64,000 bases of DNA, taken from contig CM035808.1 in NCBI GenBank assembly GCA_020466095.1, positions 23,388,296 through 23,452,295 of the forward strand, in the 5' to 3' direction. The position numbers and the translations under genes were made by a program. Positions 37,332-48,240 of this stretch are shown one piece after another. The stretch is from Chlorops oryzae (Eukaryota; Arthropoda; Insecta; Diptera; Chloropidae). The stretch's first letter is position 1. Every line of letters begins with the position of its first letter. The notes beneath the pieces are model-generated. The model was not told the origin of the DNA. It was given only the letters and a program-made list of their open reading frames with translations, and did not search any database.

Positions 37332-38302
37332 TGAGTGGGCGTGGCACAAAAAGTAGGTCTGGCAGCGTTACGAAGTTAAACATTTCCAACTTTGGGGCAC
37401 AACATTAAGTTATGTTTCGAATGTGGGTTCCGTGGGTTCAAAATTGTGGATTTTGGAAAAACCCGTTTTCTGTTTGAGGGGGTTGGGGTGGTTCGATTTC
37501 GAAAATTTTTTTGGAATCTCATAGATCTAGAGATAGAAACGTCCATGCTTAAATTTCAAAGCCCTAGGGCAACTCCTTCTATGATTTCCAAAAAATGTAT
37601 GGAAATCAAGCATTTCGGAGCTAAGACACACAGTTTTGTGTCTTGACTAATTTAGTTTGTGTATGAACTGTCACTAAAACAAAATTTGTGTCTTAGCTCC
37701 GAAATGCTTGACCTCCAAACATTTTTTGGTAAATCATAGAAGGAGTTGCTCTAGGGCTTTGAAATTTGGCATGGACGTTCCTTTGTGAATTGCTAAGAGA
37801 TTCCAACATAAATTTTCGAAATCGAACCACCCCAACCCCCTCATACAGAAAACTGGTTTTTCCAAAATCCACAATTTTGAACCCACGGGACCCACATTCG
37901 GAACATAGCTTAATGTTGTGCCCCAAAGTCGGAAAAGTTTAACTTCGTAACGCTGCCACGCCTACTTTTTGTGCTACGCCCACTCAAACGTGTTTTCACT
38001 GTCAAAAGGTGCTTGACCTCCATACATTTTTTGGTAAATCATAGAAGGAGTTGCTCTAGGGCTTTGAAATTTGGCATGGACGTTCCTTTGTGAATTGCTA
38101 AGAGATTCCAACATAAATTTTCGAAATCGAACCACCCCAACCCCCTCATACAGAAAACTGGTTTTTCCAAAATCCACAATTTTGAACCCACGGTTCTCAA
38201 ATTCGGAACATAGCTTTCCGTTGTGCCCCAAAGTTGGAAAAGTTTAACTTCGTAACGCTGCCACGCCTTCTTTTTGTACTACGCCCACTCAAACGTGTTT
38301 TC
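37332..38302. repeat. Inverted repeat with a tandemly duplicated arm
   Basis: The left arm (37,332-about 37,640) is mirrored by a right arm (about 37,680-37,988), with a loop of about 40 bp. The right arm is then repeated in tandem with a period of 305 bp (GCTTGACCTCCA starts at 37,706 and 38,011). Shared landmarks are GTGGGCGTGGCACAAAAAGTAGG, which is rendered here only by its first bases GTGGGCGTGG, plus GGGGTTGGGGTGGTTCGATT. All three copies keep a similar open frame, but I recognise no protein. Transcription through the block would give a long hairpin. Confidence 0.88.
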
Positions 38303-38388
38303 ACGTTCGCGTCTTAAGTCTTTGCTCTATCTCTCTCGCTTTTTATAACAGAACTGTGTGCACAAAGACTTCAGTCGCGAACGTGACA
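38303..38388. repeat. Short palindrome next to the long inverted repeat
   Basis: CACGTTCGCGTCTTAAGTCT at 38,303 pairs with AGACTTCAGTCGCGAACGTG ending about 38,387, apart from small mismatches. The loop is about 40 nt and pyrimidine-rich. It may be the end of a separate small MITE. Confidence 0.65.
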
Positions 38389-39626
38389 ACTTCGCTTGGC
38401 GCCGGGGGTTTTTGGAAAAAAATTGCCAAATAGGACAGAAAAAAAAAATCAAACCTATGTCACTGACACTGGGAAATGAAGAAGTTAAAGGGCCAACGAA
38501 GAGAAAATGAATATGAAAACTGACTTGGAACGGTTATTATTTTAAATTTGTTTTTTATTTACTTATTATATGGTTTTAACTATATACAGAATTAAACGTT
38601 AAAGCATCAAAAACCACTTTTTTTTTTTAAATTACAACGAAGATTTTTATAGTATTTGTTATATTTATTTAGATTTTTCATCTCATATTGTACGATAAAA
38701 CTCCAAAAATCAAAAGTTAAGCTTTTGGTTCAACGAGAGCAACGTTGGCAGATTTTTAAAATGAATAAATCAATTATTAAAAGATTAGCTTTGTTCGGTG
38801 AAATTTTTTTTCAATTTTTTTTTTTTTTTTTTTTTTCAACAAAATTAAAAATTGTCTTATTTGTCGTACAACATTGTAACACAGAAAATAACCTCAAAGT
38901 TCTATAAACTTTAAATATTTCTTTTAGAACTACTTTCACCGACTTTCGGTCTATTGGTGTTTTACATATTAATTCGAAGATTTTAATATTTTTTGTTTAT
39001 TTTTTCAACTAACGCTGCACATAAAAGTGCACTGAGATTAAAAAAAAAAGAAGAAAATTTGTCTCGAAAGGATATTTGATTGAAAGTTTTAAATCTAAAG
39101 TATTTGGGGTGATTTATTCTTAGCTATGGTTCATAAAACTTTCGAAAGGATAATGTTTAGGAACAATGTAAAGGCAAAAAGGACGGAACCGAGTGCATAT
39201 TTTCTGTTCAGCAAGAAAATAAGAAAGCTGTTATTTTGCACTCGAGCGTGTTCAATTGAGCATGTTAAATCGATCAAAATTTGGCTTTCGCAAAAATTTT
39301 ACACATGCATTATGAAATGGTAGCAAAAAATAAAAAGTTATAAGTATAATAATAATGATAATTAGATATTCAAATTGCGGATCTCTTAGTGATAAAAAAT
39401 AATAGGTTTCATATATTTTGGTATCAATGCGTTCGCATTTTAAATAATTAAAGTCAACTTGAAAATTTATTTCTCATCGCTGCATTTTTCTTTTTTTGTT
39501 TCTTCTAAGTACTAATATAATTTGCTTTCTTTGTCTTTTGTGTGTATATGTGTATGTGTGTATATGTGTGTGTGTTGTGTTGTGTTGTGTTTCTATTGCA
39601 TTTGAAGTCAATTCATTAGCGCATGC
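38389..39626. other. Convergent intergenic spacer, gene-free
   Basis: AT-rich, with poly-T at 38,812-38,836 and a (GT)n/(TTGTG)n microsatellite at about 39,540-39,592. It lies between the 3' ends of the SV2-like gene and ari-1. No gene is supported. Confidence 0.5.
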
Positions 39627-39632
39627 TTTATT
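39627..39632 (-). promoter_or_regulatory. Polyadenylation signal AATAAA, ari-1
   Basis: TTTATT on the plus strand reads AATAAA on the minus strand, 107 bp beyond the ari-1 stop codon at 39,739. Confidence 0.45.
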
Positions 39633-39738
39633 TTTAACGCCCGATTTTTCATTATAACAGCTAATTTTGTTTCATACAAGTTTGCCAATCTAATTGTGCT
39701 CTCTTGACTTCCACTCAATTGTTAAACCAGCACTCTCG

Positions 39739-42700
39739 TCATTCCGTGTAGTCCCACCAGTATTTTTCATAGCCCTCGTGCACATGATCCAATAGCACTT
39801 TGCGTCGTTTTTCGCAATATCTGGAAGTGAAAGCCACGTTATTACGGTTTCATTTTAGAAAGTCTTTAATATAAGTATGTCAATATATACTTGAGCAACT
39901 TAGTATAGAACAATGGTATTCTAGATTTTGCCCATGCAAATACCTTCATTCTTATATATAAAAGTGGAATGCCTTAAAGCCGTCCACTGTGCTAAACTTT
40001 ATAAAGAGCCTAAGTATAGACAATTAGACAACGTTGGGGTTAACACAATAGACCCGTTATGGATCACGGTGCGCATCACTCCCTAATTATACCGGCATGT
40101 CACAAAAATCGAATACGACAGAAAACGTTCGATTTCGCTCAAATTTGTATGAAAATTTCATTGATTTGGATCGTTTTCAATCGTATTCGATTTCTGTGAC
40201 ATGCCCGATAATAATATATATATAAAATTCGCGTGTCGCGGTCCGAAACGGTGGGACCGATTTTTATGAAACTTTGTACGCATCTCAGGTAGATATGAGA
40301 GTCGGGAGCCAATTTTTCATACTCCTCAACCATAAAATTTGGCCCCATCGAGCAATTTTTTGTTTTAGTACCCAACGTATGAGTAATGTTATTTCAAAAA
40401 AATATTGTAGGCCGTTACATTACGTATACGTAATTTATGGAAGGGAAAGAGAGAGAAAGGCGGATTGAAAGTGGTCGGCATATCTTTAGTTATTGATATT
40501 TGACATATTAGTAATTCTATAATTTCCTTCAAATCTGTAACGTTCTGTGTAAATCTTAACGTATGTACAGATCCTAATCACATCCAATAATAACGATAAT
40601 CGAAAGCCATTGAAATTTTAAATTGGATATGTAGGCCGACTTTAGCTACTGTAAATTTCTGTACTTTAATATAAGTTTACAGATAAGCTTATGTTTCTCA
40701 TAAGGTTAGATGTGAATCAATGGACATCTTAATCTAATTCATGCGTACGTTTTTTTAAATCCGCAACTACGGTCCCTACCGATATCTTATCAAAAGTCAG
40801 GAATTTTAACGGAATATAAGATTAGGGACCTCATGTCAGCTATATTGCTAAAATGAGATCACGCCAGATCTTCAACTCCTCTCATAAAAAATACCCTGAA
40901 TGTATCGAGAATTGAAATTGCAGCGGAAAATCCATTTAGCAAAAACTGTGAATTTTGAAAAGTTTCGTTTTTAGTAAAAATTTTAGTGAAGACAGGTATT
41001 AAAATATGTAGGTACGTACGTACATATATGATTCCTCTTTGCCCCGTTTTGTATGCTATGATTTTTTTTAATTACCAAAAAACAGATCACTGCCCTAAGA
41101 AAACTCTGAAGACAAAAAAAAAAAAAACTGCCGTTCATTCTAATCACTAATATGTGTGTCTAGCTTAACATGCAAAAAATTAAAAAGGTCGGATTTTTTC
41201 TCGGCCATCTTTCGAAGTTAATCATACGTTATTATAAATATGGAAATATCTCAAACAATATTGATGAGAGAGAGTATGTATATATTTTCCAAAAATTAAA
41301 AGAGAAAGAAATTGAATTTTTCAGAATTTCTTAGTGCAATGTCCCTTCAATTACGCCGAAGCACGTGAGCATGTGTAATTATATTACTTTCAAATAGACC
41401 AAAATAATTAATCTTCTGAAAAATTCACTTAAATTCTAGATATTCAACATCGACCTTAATTTTTTTTAATCATCTTACCTATATTTATCCTGCACTTTTT
41501 GTTTAATATCAGCTAAGTTTTCCGATGTAATATCACGTTCTAGGTATTCAGAAAGTGTCTCTGTTGCAGACTCCAAGTCCTTCTGATTATCTTCAAAAAT
41601 CATCGATTGATTGTTCTTTTTTAAATAGTAGGCAAACACGTATGTATACATCAGAGTTTGGCGGCATTGGCAAAGTATATCGACAGCTTTTTTCAGAAAT
41701 TGCACCTTAAATTAAAAAAAAAAAAAAAAAACCGAGTTAGAGAAAGTCTTTTTATTTTTATTTTCAAATCTCACTTCAATCCAAGACATGTTGTGCTGTT
41801 GCATCTCCTCCATTTTGTGTTTGACTGATGCATATAGTTTGTTTTCAAACTTTAACGACTGCATATGATTCATGTACCTATTATAATAGTGCAAATACCT
41901 GTAAATATACCAAAAAAGAAAAAAAGAAAAAGTTGTATTAATATAAATTGATCCATAGATTATTGAATATAAAGCCATATTACCTAGCCAGAGATGAACG
42001 CAACTTTTCTTGTGCATCGCGCGCTTGTTTCGCCTCATCTTCATCAAAGCGGTTACAGTTGTACCACGAAGAACCATGTGGTTCCCATGATCCAAGGCAC
42101 ACCCAGCAGAAATCATGCTTGCAATTTTGATTTTTACAAACCATATGATTGCATCCACCATCCTTTTCAATGGTTACATTGCACTTCGGGCACTCCTTGG
42201 TATTTGCAGCAATCCAGTTTGAAGTTTCCGAATCATCATCACATTTCTTTATCCATTTTTTAAGCCAACGGCATTCAACTGGATCATGCCAGTTTTCACC
42301 GCAAACGAAGCAAAAATTATGCCCGCATTTACAGCGAACTGGCCGTGGTTCAACACTTGTAACCTTAATCGCATATGTACAGTCGGTGGACGGACACCAT
42401 CGCAATAATTGATTACATTCGACAAAGCTGTTTGTTATCGATTGCTGATATTTGGTTTTGACGCGTGCATCCTGCACCAATTTGGTAACGGTGACGTCAT
42501 CCACTAGAATATCACAGCCATGCGCTGCACAAGAAATAGACTGGCCCAAACCTTCGGTTATAATTTTCGTGCTCAGATATTCGCGCCAACAAGATAAACA
42601 AAATCGGTGACCACATTCAAGGCCAGTCATTGCCTTTGATATTTTGAACAAGAGAAATACGAAAAAAAAAAAAACCCCCCTCAATAAATAACTGCATCAA

Positions 42701-44511
42701 TATTTAATCTCGAATTTCAACTCACATCCGCTGGTAAATAGGAGAAGCAAATTTCGCACTCCTCAGCAACATTCTTTGAAGTCTGAAAAGTAAATAAATG
42801 GAAGCTTTAGAAAGATTTATTATTTTAGATTTAGAAATACCTCTTCCTTTTGATAAGAAGATCGAGTTTTGCTAAAAGGATTCACAACGTGGGCACATTT
42901 GAATAACTCTTCCGTGTTACCATCAAAATATTTTTCCAGAAGCTTCTCTTTATCCCATTTGAAATGATGCAGCAGAATGCGCACGATGGTTGGAGATAGC
43001 TAAAATTAAACATTTATTATTTGTATTAAAATATTTTTTAACAATTTATTCTCTTTTTCAACAAATTTATTCCAAACAATTAAATTTTTAATAAAGTTTT
43101 GAATAAATCTTCATCTTCCTAAAAACATCCAAAAGGAAAGCAGTTCAAAGACTTTAAACAGGTTTTTTACACATAGGCAAAAAAAGGCCTGGAACCCTCA
43201 AAGCTCTATGTCCCACTGGGACTCACGGATAGCAGAAGTATGAAAAGAAAAATATCGGCGCGTACACTTGACACATCAGTATCGATTCAATAACAAAAAT
43301 TGAGTAACAAAAAATCACTTTGACTATAATGACAAAGAGTTTATGTAGGGGATGGTTTTGGGGGTTCAAAACTCTCCAAAAAATGTGAGGAATCACAAAG
43401 GAAGACGAAAAAATAGTCATTATATGATGTTTTGTAATGGCTGAAAGCCTTCTCGACGGGAACGAAGGTTTTAGTTAAGCAGAGTCGAAGTGTCTGAGTA
43501 CTCCATTGACTATTCTAAATTCCATAGGCTCTCAGTTAAATGTTAAAATTTAAATATCGAAAAAAGTGAATTCACTTAGGCCCGATTTAACCAAGCTATT
43601 TAAATGAAACTTAAATGAAACGATCTTCAAAAAAAAAAAATTTCATTTAAGTTTTATTTAAATAGCTTGGAGAAATCGGGCCTTAATTTTTGAAAATCAA
43701 AGCTTCGTCTAATGCCAAAAACTTAAAATAGTGAATTTTCATAAATATTTTACTTTATAATGATAGATTTTTAAATAAATTTATAGAAAACGAATCTCTA
43801 GTAGTTCGAATATTTAGCGTTTCTGTAATTCGTACGAAATTTAATTCATAAGTATACCATGCTCATTGTACTGAATACGGTATTTTTCTTCAATATTTAA
43901 GCAGTTTGCGAGGGCTGATTAATAATTATCTTTTGTTTTCCATTTGGCCTTCCTCTTGATGGCATTACTTCAGTGCCTGCACGACCACGTTTAATTGCAG
44001 CAAACAAATATATTGATATTATTAGAGAAAATGTGCCAAATATTTATAAAACATTTTCTTTGTTTCCGTTGAAGCTTTTTCAACAAAAATCGTTTTTATC
44101 CATTTTACAAGAAAAATTAAAGATTGTCCGCTTTATATGGCTGGCAAATTAAAACTAAATCACATATAATGGGCGCAAAAAAATCTCGTTTGATACCTAG
44201 TTTTGAGGATCATTATCAATCCGCCCTCGTACGAAGTTTATTCAAAAGCTTTTTACCCATGAGGTTATGACATTAGTGCATTGACCACTCACCCTTAGCA
44301 CGCTGTTAACCTCGTCAATTATCTCACGTTGGTGATTCACGATTTCATCGATCGTTAGCACCTCATAGCGATATTCTTCTGTATCGGTTTGCCGATCTTC
44401 GTTTGAAGGCACATCAACTTCCATAGCAAAATCGTCATCGTTATCTTCGCCTGAGGACACATTACCTGAATCAACATTTTCCATGCCATAGGAATCTTCG
44501 TCCGAATCCAT
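39739..44511 (-). CDS. ari-1: Ariadne-1, RBR-type E3 ubiquitin ligase
   Basis: The protein moves ubiquitin from an E2 through its own RING2 cysteine to substrates. Coding exons, in transcript order: 44,511-44,293; 42,999-42,841; 42,782-42,726; 42,633-41,984; 41,898-41,775; 41,705-41,479; 39,820-39,739. They join in frame to 505 aa, close to the roughly 500-aa fly protein. In order: an acidic N-terminus ([17 protein letters not shown]), a UBA-like segment (about 74-110), RING1 beginning CEICF (about 135-185), IBR with [18 protein letters not shown], and RING2 with [19 protein letters not shown]. The Cys in GGCNHM (residue 306) corresponds to the known catalytic cysteine. The helical Ariadne domain follows and ends WWDYTE. 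Each zinc-ligand pattern looks intact. The two largest introns (1,293 and 1,658 bp) carry MITEs. Orthology is clear from near-identical RING2 and Ariadne regions. Confidence 0.97.
40092..40207. mobile_element. Short inverted-repeat MITE in the last ari-1 intron
   Basis: CGGCATGTCACAAAAATCGA on the left is mirrored by TCGATTTCTGTGACATGCCCG on the right, of which the core TCGATTTCTGTGACATG is the clear match; CGAATACGA / TCGTATTCG extends the pairing. About 115 bp, no coding content. Confidence 0.7.
40208..40490. repeat. Second copy of the 495-760 dispersed repeat
   Basis: It begins ATATATATAAAATTCGCGTG and holds GGGACCGATTTTTATGAAAC, GTATGAGTAATGTTATTTC and GTAGGCCG. The shared parts match 495-760. 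It lies inside the last ari-1 intron, next to the MITE at 40,092-40,207. Confidence 0.6.
43579..43682. mobile_element. 104-bp MITE in ari-1 intron 1
   Basis: It begins GGCCCGATTTAACCAAGC and ends GCTTGGAGAAATCGGGCC. The inner parts ATTTAAATGAAACTTAAATG and TTTAAGTTTTATTTAAAT also pair. It is flanked on both sides by TTA, which fits the 3-bp target duplication of PIF/Harbinger elements. Confidence 0.8.
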
Positions 44512-44614
44512 GTCTGTGTTTAACGATGGGAAAAAATGACTTCTGGCCGAAGAAAAGTCCCAAAAAGAAGATTAATTCAAAACGCCCAAAATTTCCTTAA
44601 CAGCAAAATCGATG
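44512..44614 (-). other. ari-1: Probable 5' UTR of ari-1 with upstream splice acceptor
   Basis: Read on the minus strand, CTTTTTTTTTTTAG precedes CATCGATTTTGC at 44,614, then about 100 bp of non-coding sequence leads to the start codon at 44,511. This is a strong 3' splice site, which would imply an upstream non-coding exon. The donor was not found. Confidence 0.45.
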
Positions 44615-45640
44615 CTAAAAAAAAAAAGCAAAAAATATATTACATTTCAGTCATCTCTTTATTTGGGGAGTTGTATTGACAGTCATAACGAAATAACTGC
44701 TTTCGTTTGAGATATCCGTCCACTTTCACTTCAAGGATGATTCACTGCGCTATTGCAGAATTGCGAAATTGCACCATTGCACAGTAAAAGGGATTATTTT
44801 ACGTTGCTTTTCTCTGACTTTGGTCACCTTGTTTGTGGAGTTTCAACCGGAGCTTCGGACAACCGCATGAGAGTTTTTACTATTGCGAAAATTCTTTTAA
44901 ATTTATTTCCGATTTATCCGTTATATACCATTCGGCTCGTGGTGGCAACGCCATTGCATTGAATTACAACGAAAACACACAAATTAATAACACGAGCCAC
45001 TGTTGCACAAACAAACACTCGTTCAAGGAAAAGTTTTACGAAATTACGATTGTCCACAAAGAAGTTGCGCACTAGACTTCTCAAATTATTAACTAATACG
45101 CATTTTCTTGGGGTGTTAACGAGATAGCACTATTTAATCGATTAATCTTTTTCAGAATATTAAAGAAAAAACTTTTATGCAACTGCTTCGTATTGCTTTG
45201 TTTTGTCAAATCATACGAAACCAACAACTCTGAACCCATAAATGTTTTTTTCTTCTTTGCTTCCTAAATAGCTTTGCAGAGAAATCAGATGCTTACACAT
45301 ATACAATGCACACGTAAGATTTTTTTTTTTCAAAACTGTTTCTTCACAAATTACATATGATTGAAGACTTTTTTGAATTTTTAATTTCTATTGGACGTTC
45401 AGTGGTGTCGTTTCTGACACTTCAAAATTTATTATTCCAATTTTCCTTTGTTGTGTTGCCAGAACCAAAAAAAAAAACCTTGAGAGCACTAACATATGCT
45501 CCAAGCTGCCATTTTTTGTTTTACAGTGTTGCATGCATGTAACGTTTTACGTAGGGGAAACGGTACTGCATTATTTGTGATGGATGACGTTATCGGGGCC
45601 ATACACGTTAAAATTTCGAATGCAACTGGACACGATTTAA
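44615..45640. other. Upstream region of ari-1, gene-free
   Basis: The ari-1 promoter probably lies here. TTAATCGATTAATC (partly palindromic) occurs at about 45,136. No coding gene is supported. Confidence 0.4.
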
Positions 45641-46767
45641 GCTTGAGGTACAATAGGTGCGACAGAACGACACGACAAAACGATTTGTCGCATCCGATTT
45701 GTCGTGTTGCAAGCCAATGTACAATAGCAGGGAAAATCGTATCGTTTGCAATCATTTGTTACTCGCAAACGAAAAAAAAATTTGACAATAACATTTTAAA
45801 CCTTGCGATTAAAAAAAAAAGTAGGAAAATGAGAGCATTAAGGGCGCACCGAATTTTGTTGTATGCAACGGCAGCATTTTTAGGCCATCGAAAATACATT
45901 GAGGCAAAAAAGCGTACGCGAAAGTGGTGGGTTCGACCAATGTTCGGATATCGGGACCAATTGGATTTTTACGCTACAACATTTATGGGAATGAAAAAAG
46001 ACGATCCTTAAATGTTTTGTAAGGCTACTCGTATGAATGTTCAGCAATTTGACATTGACTATTTTAATGTAGTTTTCTTGCTATTTCTTGCCACACGTGG
46101 TCCTTTCAATCGCTTTTTTACAGTGCGGATGGCCCTTGTCATTAAATAAATGCTTTTCGCGCACCAAATCTATTAATATTTGAATATTTTCCTCGCTGAA
46201 CTTATTCATTTCTTCTTCTTCTTCTTCTTCGTGCTGTCACTTGTATAAAGTGACAGTTTTGTTTGGGAAAGGTTGTCAGAAACACGAAGTTTATGCGGCA
46301 ATCTTGCGACCGGTAGCTGGTGCGCTACGTCAAAAAATATCTAATTGAGTAAGATTTTACATGCATTTATATACATTTAAACAAACACTTGATTTTATAC
46401 AGAAAAAAATATCACAGAGTGGTTAAACATTTTTTTTCCCCCCTTTTTTTTTCTTCTTTATTGATTTGTTGTTTTTTTTTTCTTTTCCGTTTTTTTCCTT
46501 ATTCATTTCACAACTTCCATTTACCTTTCAAAACAGATGTTTCAGATATCAGCCCTGTTTTCAACGCAACCATCCCTGCTTTCAGAATGTCAAATCGTGT
46601 CGGAGCGACAAAAATTCAATTTTTCGAATATTTGTCGCATCGTGCTGTCGTATCCGAGAGCATTGTACATTGTTCCATAGGTTTGCGTGTATTGATATTA
46701 CATTTGACTGATCACGACGACAAAGCGCATCGTCGTGTCGTTCTGTCGCACCTATTGTACCTCAAGC
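45641..46767 (+). mobile_element. Harbinger-like element, deleted, with 36-bp perfect TIRs
   Basis: Bases 45,641-45,676 (start GCTTGAGGTACAATAGGTGC) are the exact reverse complement of 46,732-46,767. TTAA flanks both ends (45,637-45,640 and 46,768-46,771). A 3-bp TTA or TAA duplication, as Harbinger makes, fits within this. The 1,127-bp interior holds only a short transposase-like frame at 45,829-46,011, so the element cannot move itself. A GACGA/GTCG-rich motif recurs inside both ends. Confidence 0.88.
45829..46011 (+). pseudogene. N-terminal fragment of a Harbinger-type nuclease
   Basis: The 60-residue frame holds KKRTRKWWVRPMFGYRDQ followed by LDFYATTF. This fits the R-x-WVRP...R...G...L pattern at the N-terminus of PIF/Harbinger transposases, just before the catalytic DDE domain. 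The frame stops after KKDDP and no DDE domain follows, so the rest of the gene is lost. The start at 45,829 is the first in-frame ATG after an A-run; a longer frame from 45,496 begins outside the element and is unlikely to be the true start. Confidence 0.65.
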
Positions 46768-47565
46768 TTAAAGCAGAAATCACAAATGTACAGTTGCAGA
46801 CACTCACAAATCGCAAGATTCAGTAAATGAGGGTTTTTTCGCGTATGACGTATAAATCCCGACTTCATTGTCCGGGCAATAAGTTCCAGCAAAGAGTATA
46901 TTATTAGTAAAGAGCTGCATTTCGCTCATTTGTTGATGTTAGACCATCGCATTGTTTACGATATTGCAGTGGTTTCTGATTATATAGGTATTTCACTTTT
47001 TGCGTCGTTTTTATTTTGCTCCAGCTGTAATACTAAAGCAAATATCCTCGGTTATATGTGTGTCACTTGCTTCCTTTACTTCAAGCAAATAATATTCGCG
47101 CTCATCCTTTTGTGAAAATGAATCTGGAAACAGCTGATAATTAATTGCACCGCGATGGAAACAGGCTTTTTAGATAAGTAATAACTCGAGAAATTCGAAA
47201 ATGTAAGCATTTGATATAGTGTCCTCTGTCTCTCTCCTTAAAGCTAGTATACAAAGGCAAAGGAATTCATTAGCAGAATTGAAGCTGTATAAATTTTATT
47301 TCCGCGAAGGAATGTCAGTTTGCAAGATACCATAAGGCGGAAATTTTTAACTCATATATATCAGCTGTTTGGAGCTTAATAATACTAATATTCAAGCTCA
47401 GTATAACCGTTCCTCATTTTTTTTCGATAGAATCAGGTGCTTTTGTCAAAATTCCTTCGCAATTTATTCAACTCGGCCAATAAGTGGCGAAGAAATTCAC
47501 TTCAGCGCCATCTGTTGACAATTTTTAAAGTTAACGCAACGTCCGGATTTTTTGGGTGTGGCGAA
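46768..47565. other. Gene-free spacer
   Basis: No gene or repeat is recognised between the Harbinger relic and the fold-back element. Confidence 0.4.
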
Positions 47566-48240
47566 AAGTATGAATATGTAAACGCAAAAAAACAAGTTCA
47601 ACAGCATGCTCGTTTTCAAAAATGTTTGATTTTTCTGTCGGTGTGACGAGCATTGTTGTATAATTTAAATGGCTTCATCATCCACACAGTATATATCTAA
47701 TATACCGTCGGTAATAAGTGCTGCTACTGATGTTCGTAACATATTTTCTCGCTGAAAATTAAAAGGATATGAAGGCATATAACATGTTCGTCCGTGTACA
47801 CACAGTCAATTTTTCATAACACACTTTGCGTCATGCTAAGTTCGTGAACATATATGATCGTATAAGGGCCCTTTATACATAAAACATCCCTTTCTTTGAT
47901 CTAGGTTCATAAAATAAGGCCCTTTACACGGTCTATATGTCACAACTTAGCTGATCAAAATGTGTCATAAAAACATATTGTGTAATGGACGAACATGTCA
48001 TGAAAACTTCATTTACGTTCTAAGTTTCAGCGAAAAAATATGCACGCGCATTAGAAGCAGCACTTATATCGACGATATGTTAGATATATAATGTGTGCTG
48101 ATTGCAGCCATTTACATTATAAAGCTTGTTGTCACACCCTGACAGAAAATATCAATATTTATTTTGAAAACCGGCGAGCAATGTTAGTAGAACTGAGCTT
48201 TTTTTCGTTTACACACAATACTTTTATCATACGCAACATA
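47566..48240. mobile_element. Imperfect fold-back element, about 675 bp
   Basis: The two halves are reverse complements with drift, meeting near 47,900. Paired landmarks: TATATATCTAATATACCGTC with GACGATATGTTAGATATATA; AATAAGTGCTGCT with AGCAGCACTTAT; ACATGTTCGTCC with GGACGAACATGT; AAGGGCCCTTTAT with AAGGCCCTTTACA. A copy of the central motif, CGAACATATATGACGTATAA, recurs just outside at about 48,250. No coding content. Outer boundaries are approximate. Confidence 0.7.

Noticed and set aside
37392..38231. Similar 77-85-codon frames in all three copies of the repeat near the SV2-like gene
   Set aside because: They follow from sequence identity between copies. No recognisable domain, no good start context and no splice structure.
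44753..45075. Frames upstream of ari-1 as a divergent gene
   Set aside because: No recognisable product, no splice sites joining them and no further exons.
45496..45828. Upstream extension of the Harbinger-like frame to a start at 45,496
   Set aside because: This start lies outside the element's left terminal repeat, so it is not the transposase start; the frame merely runs through the TIR by chance.
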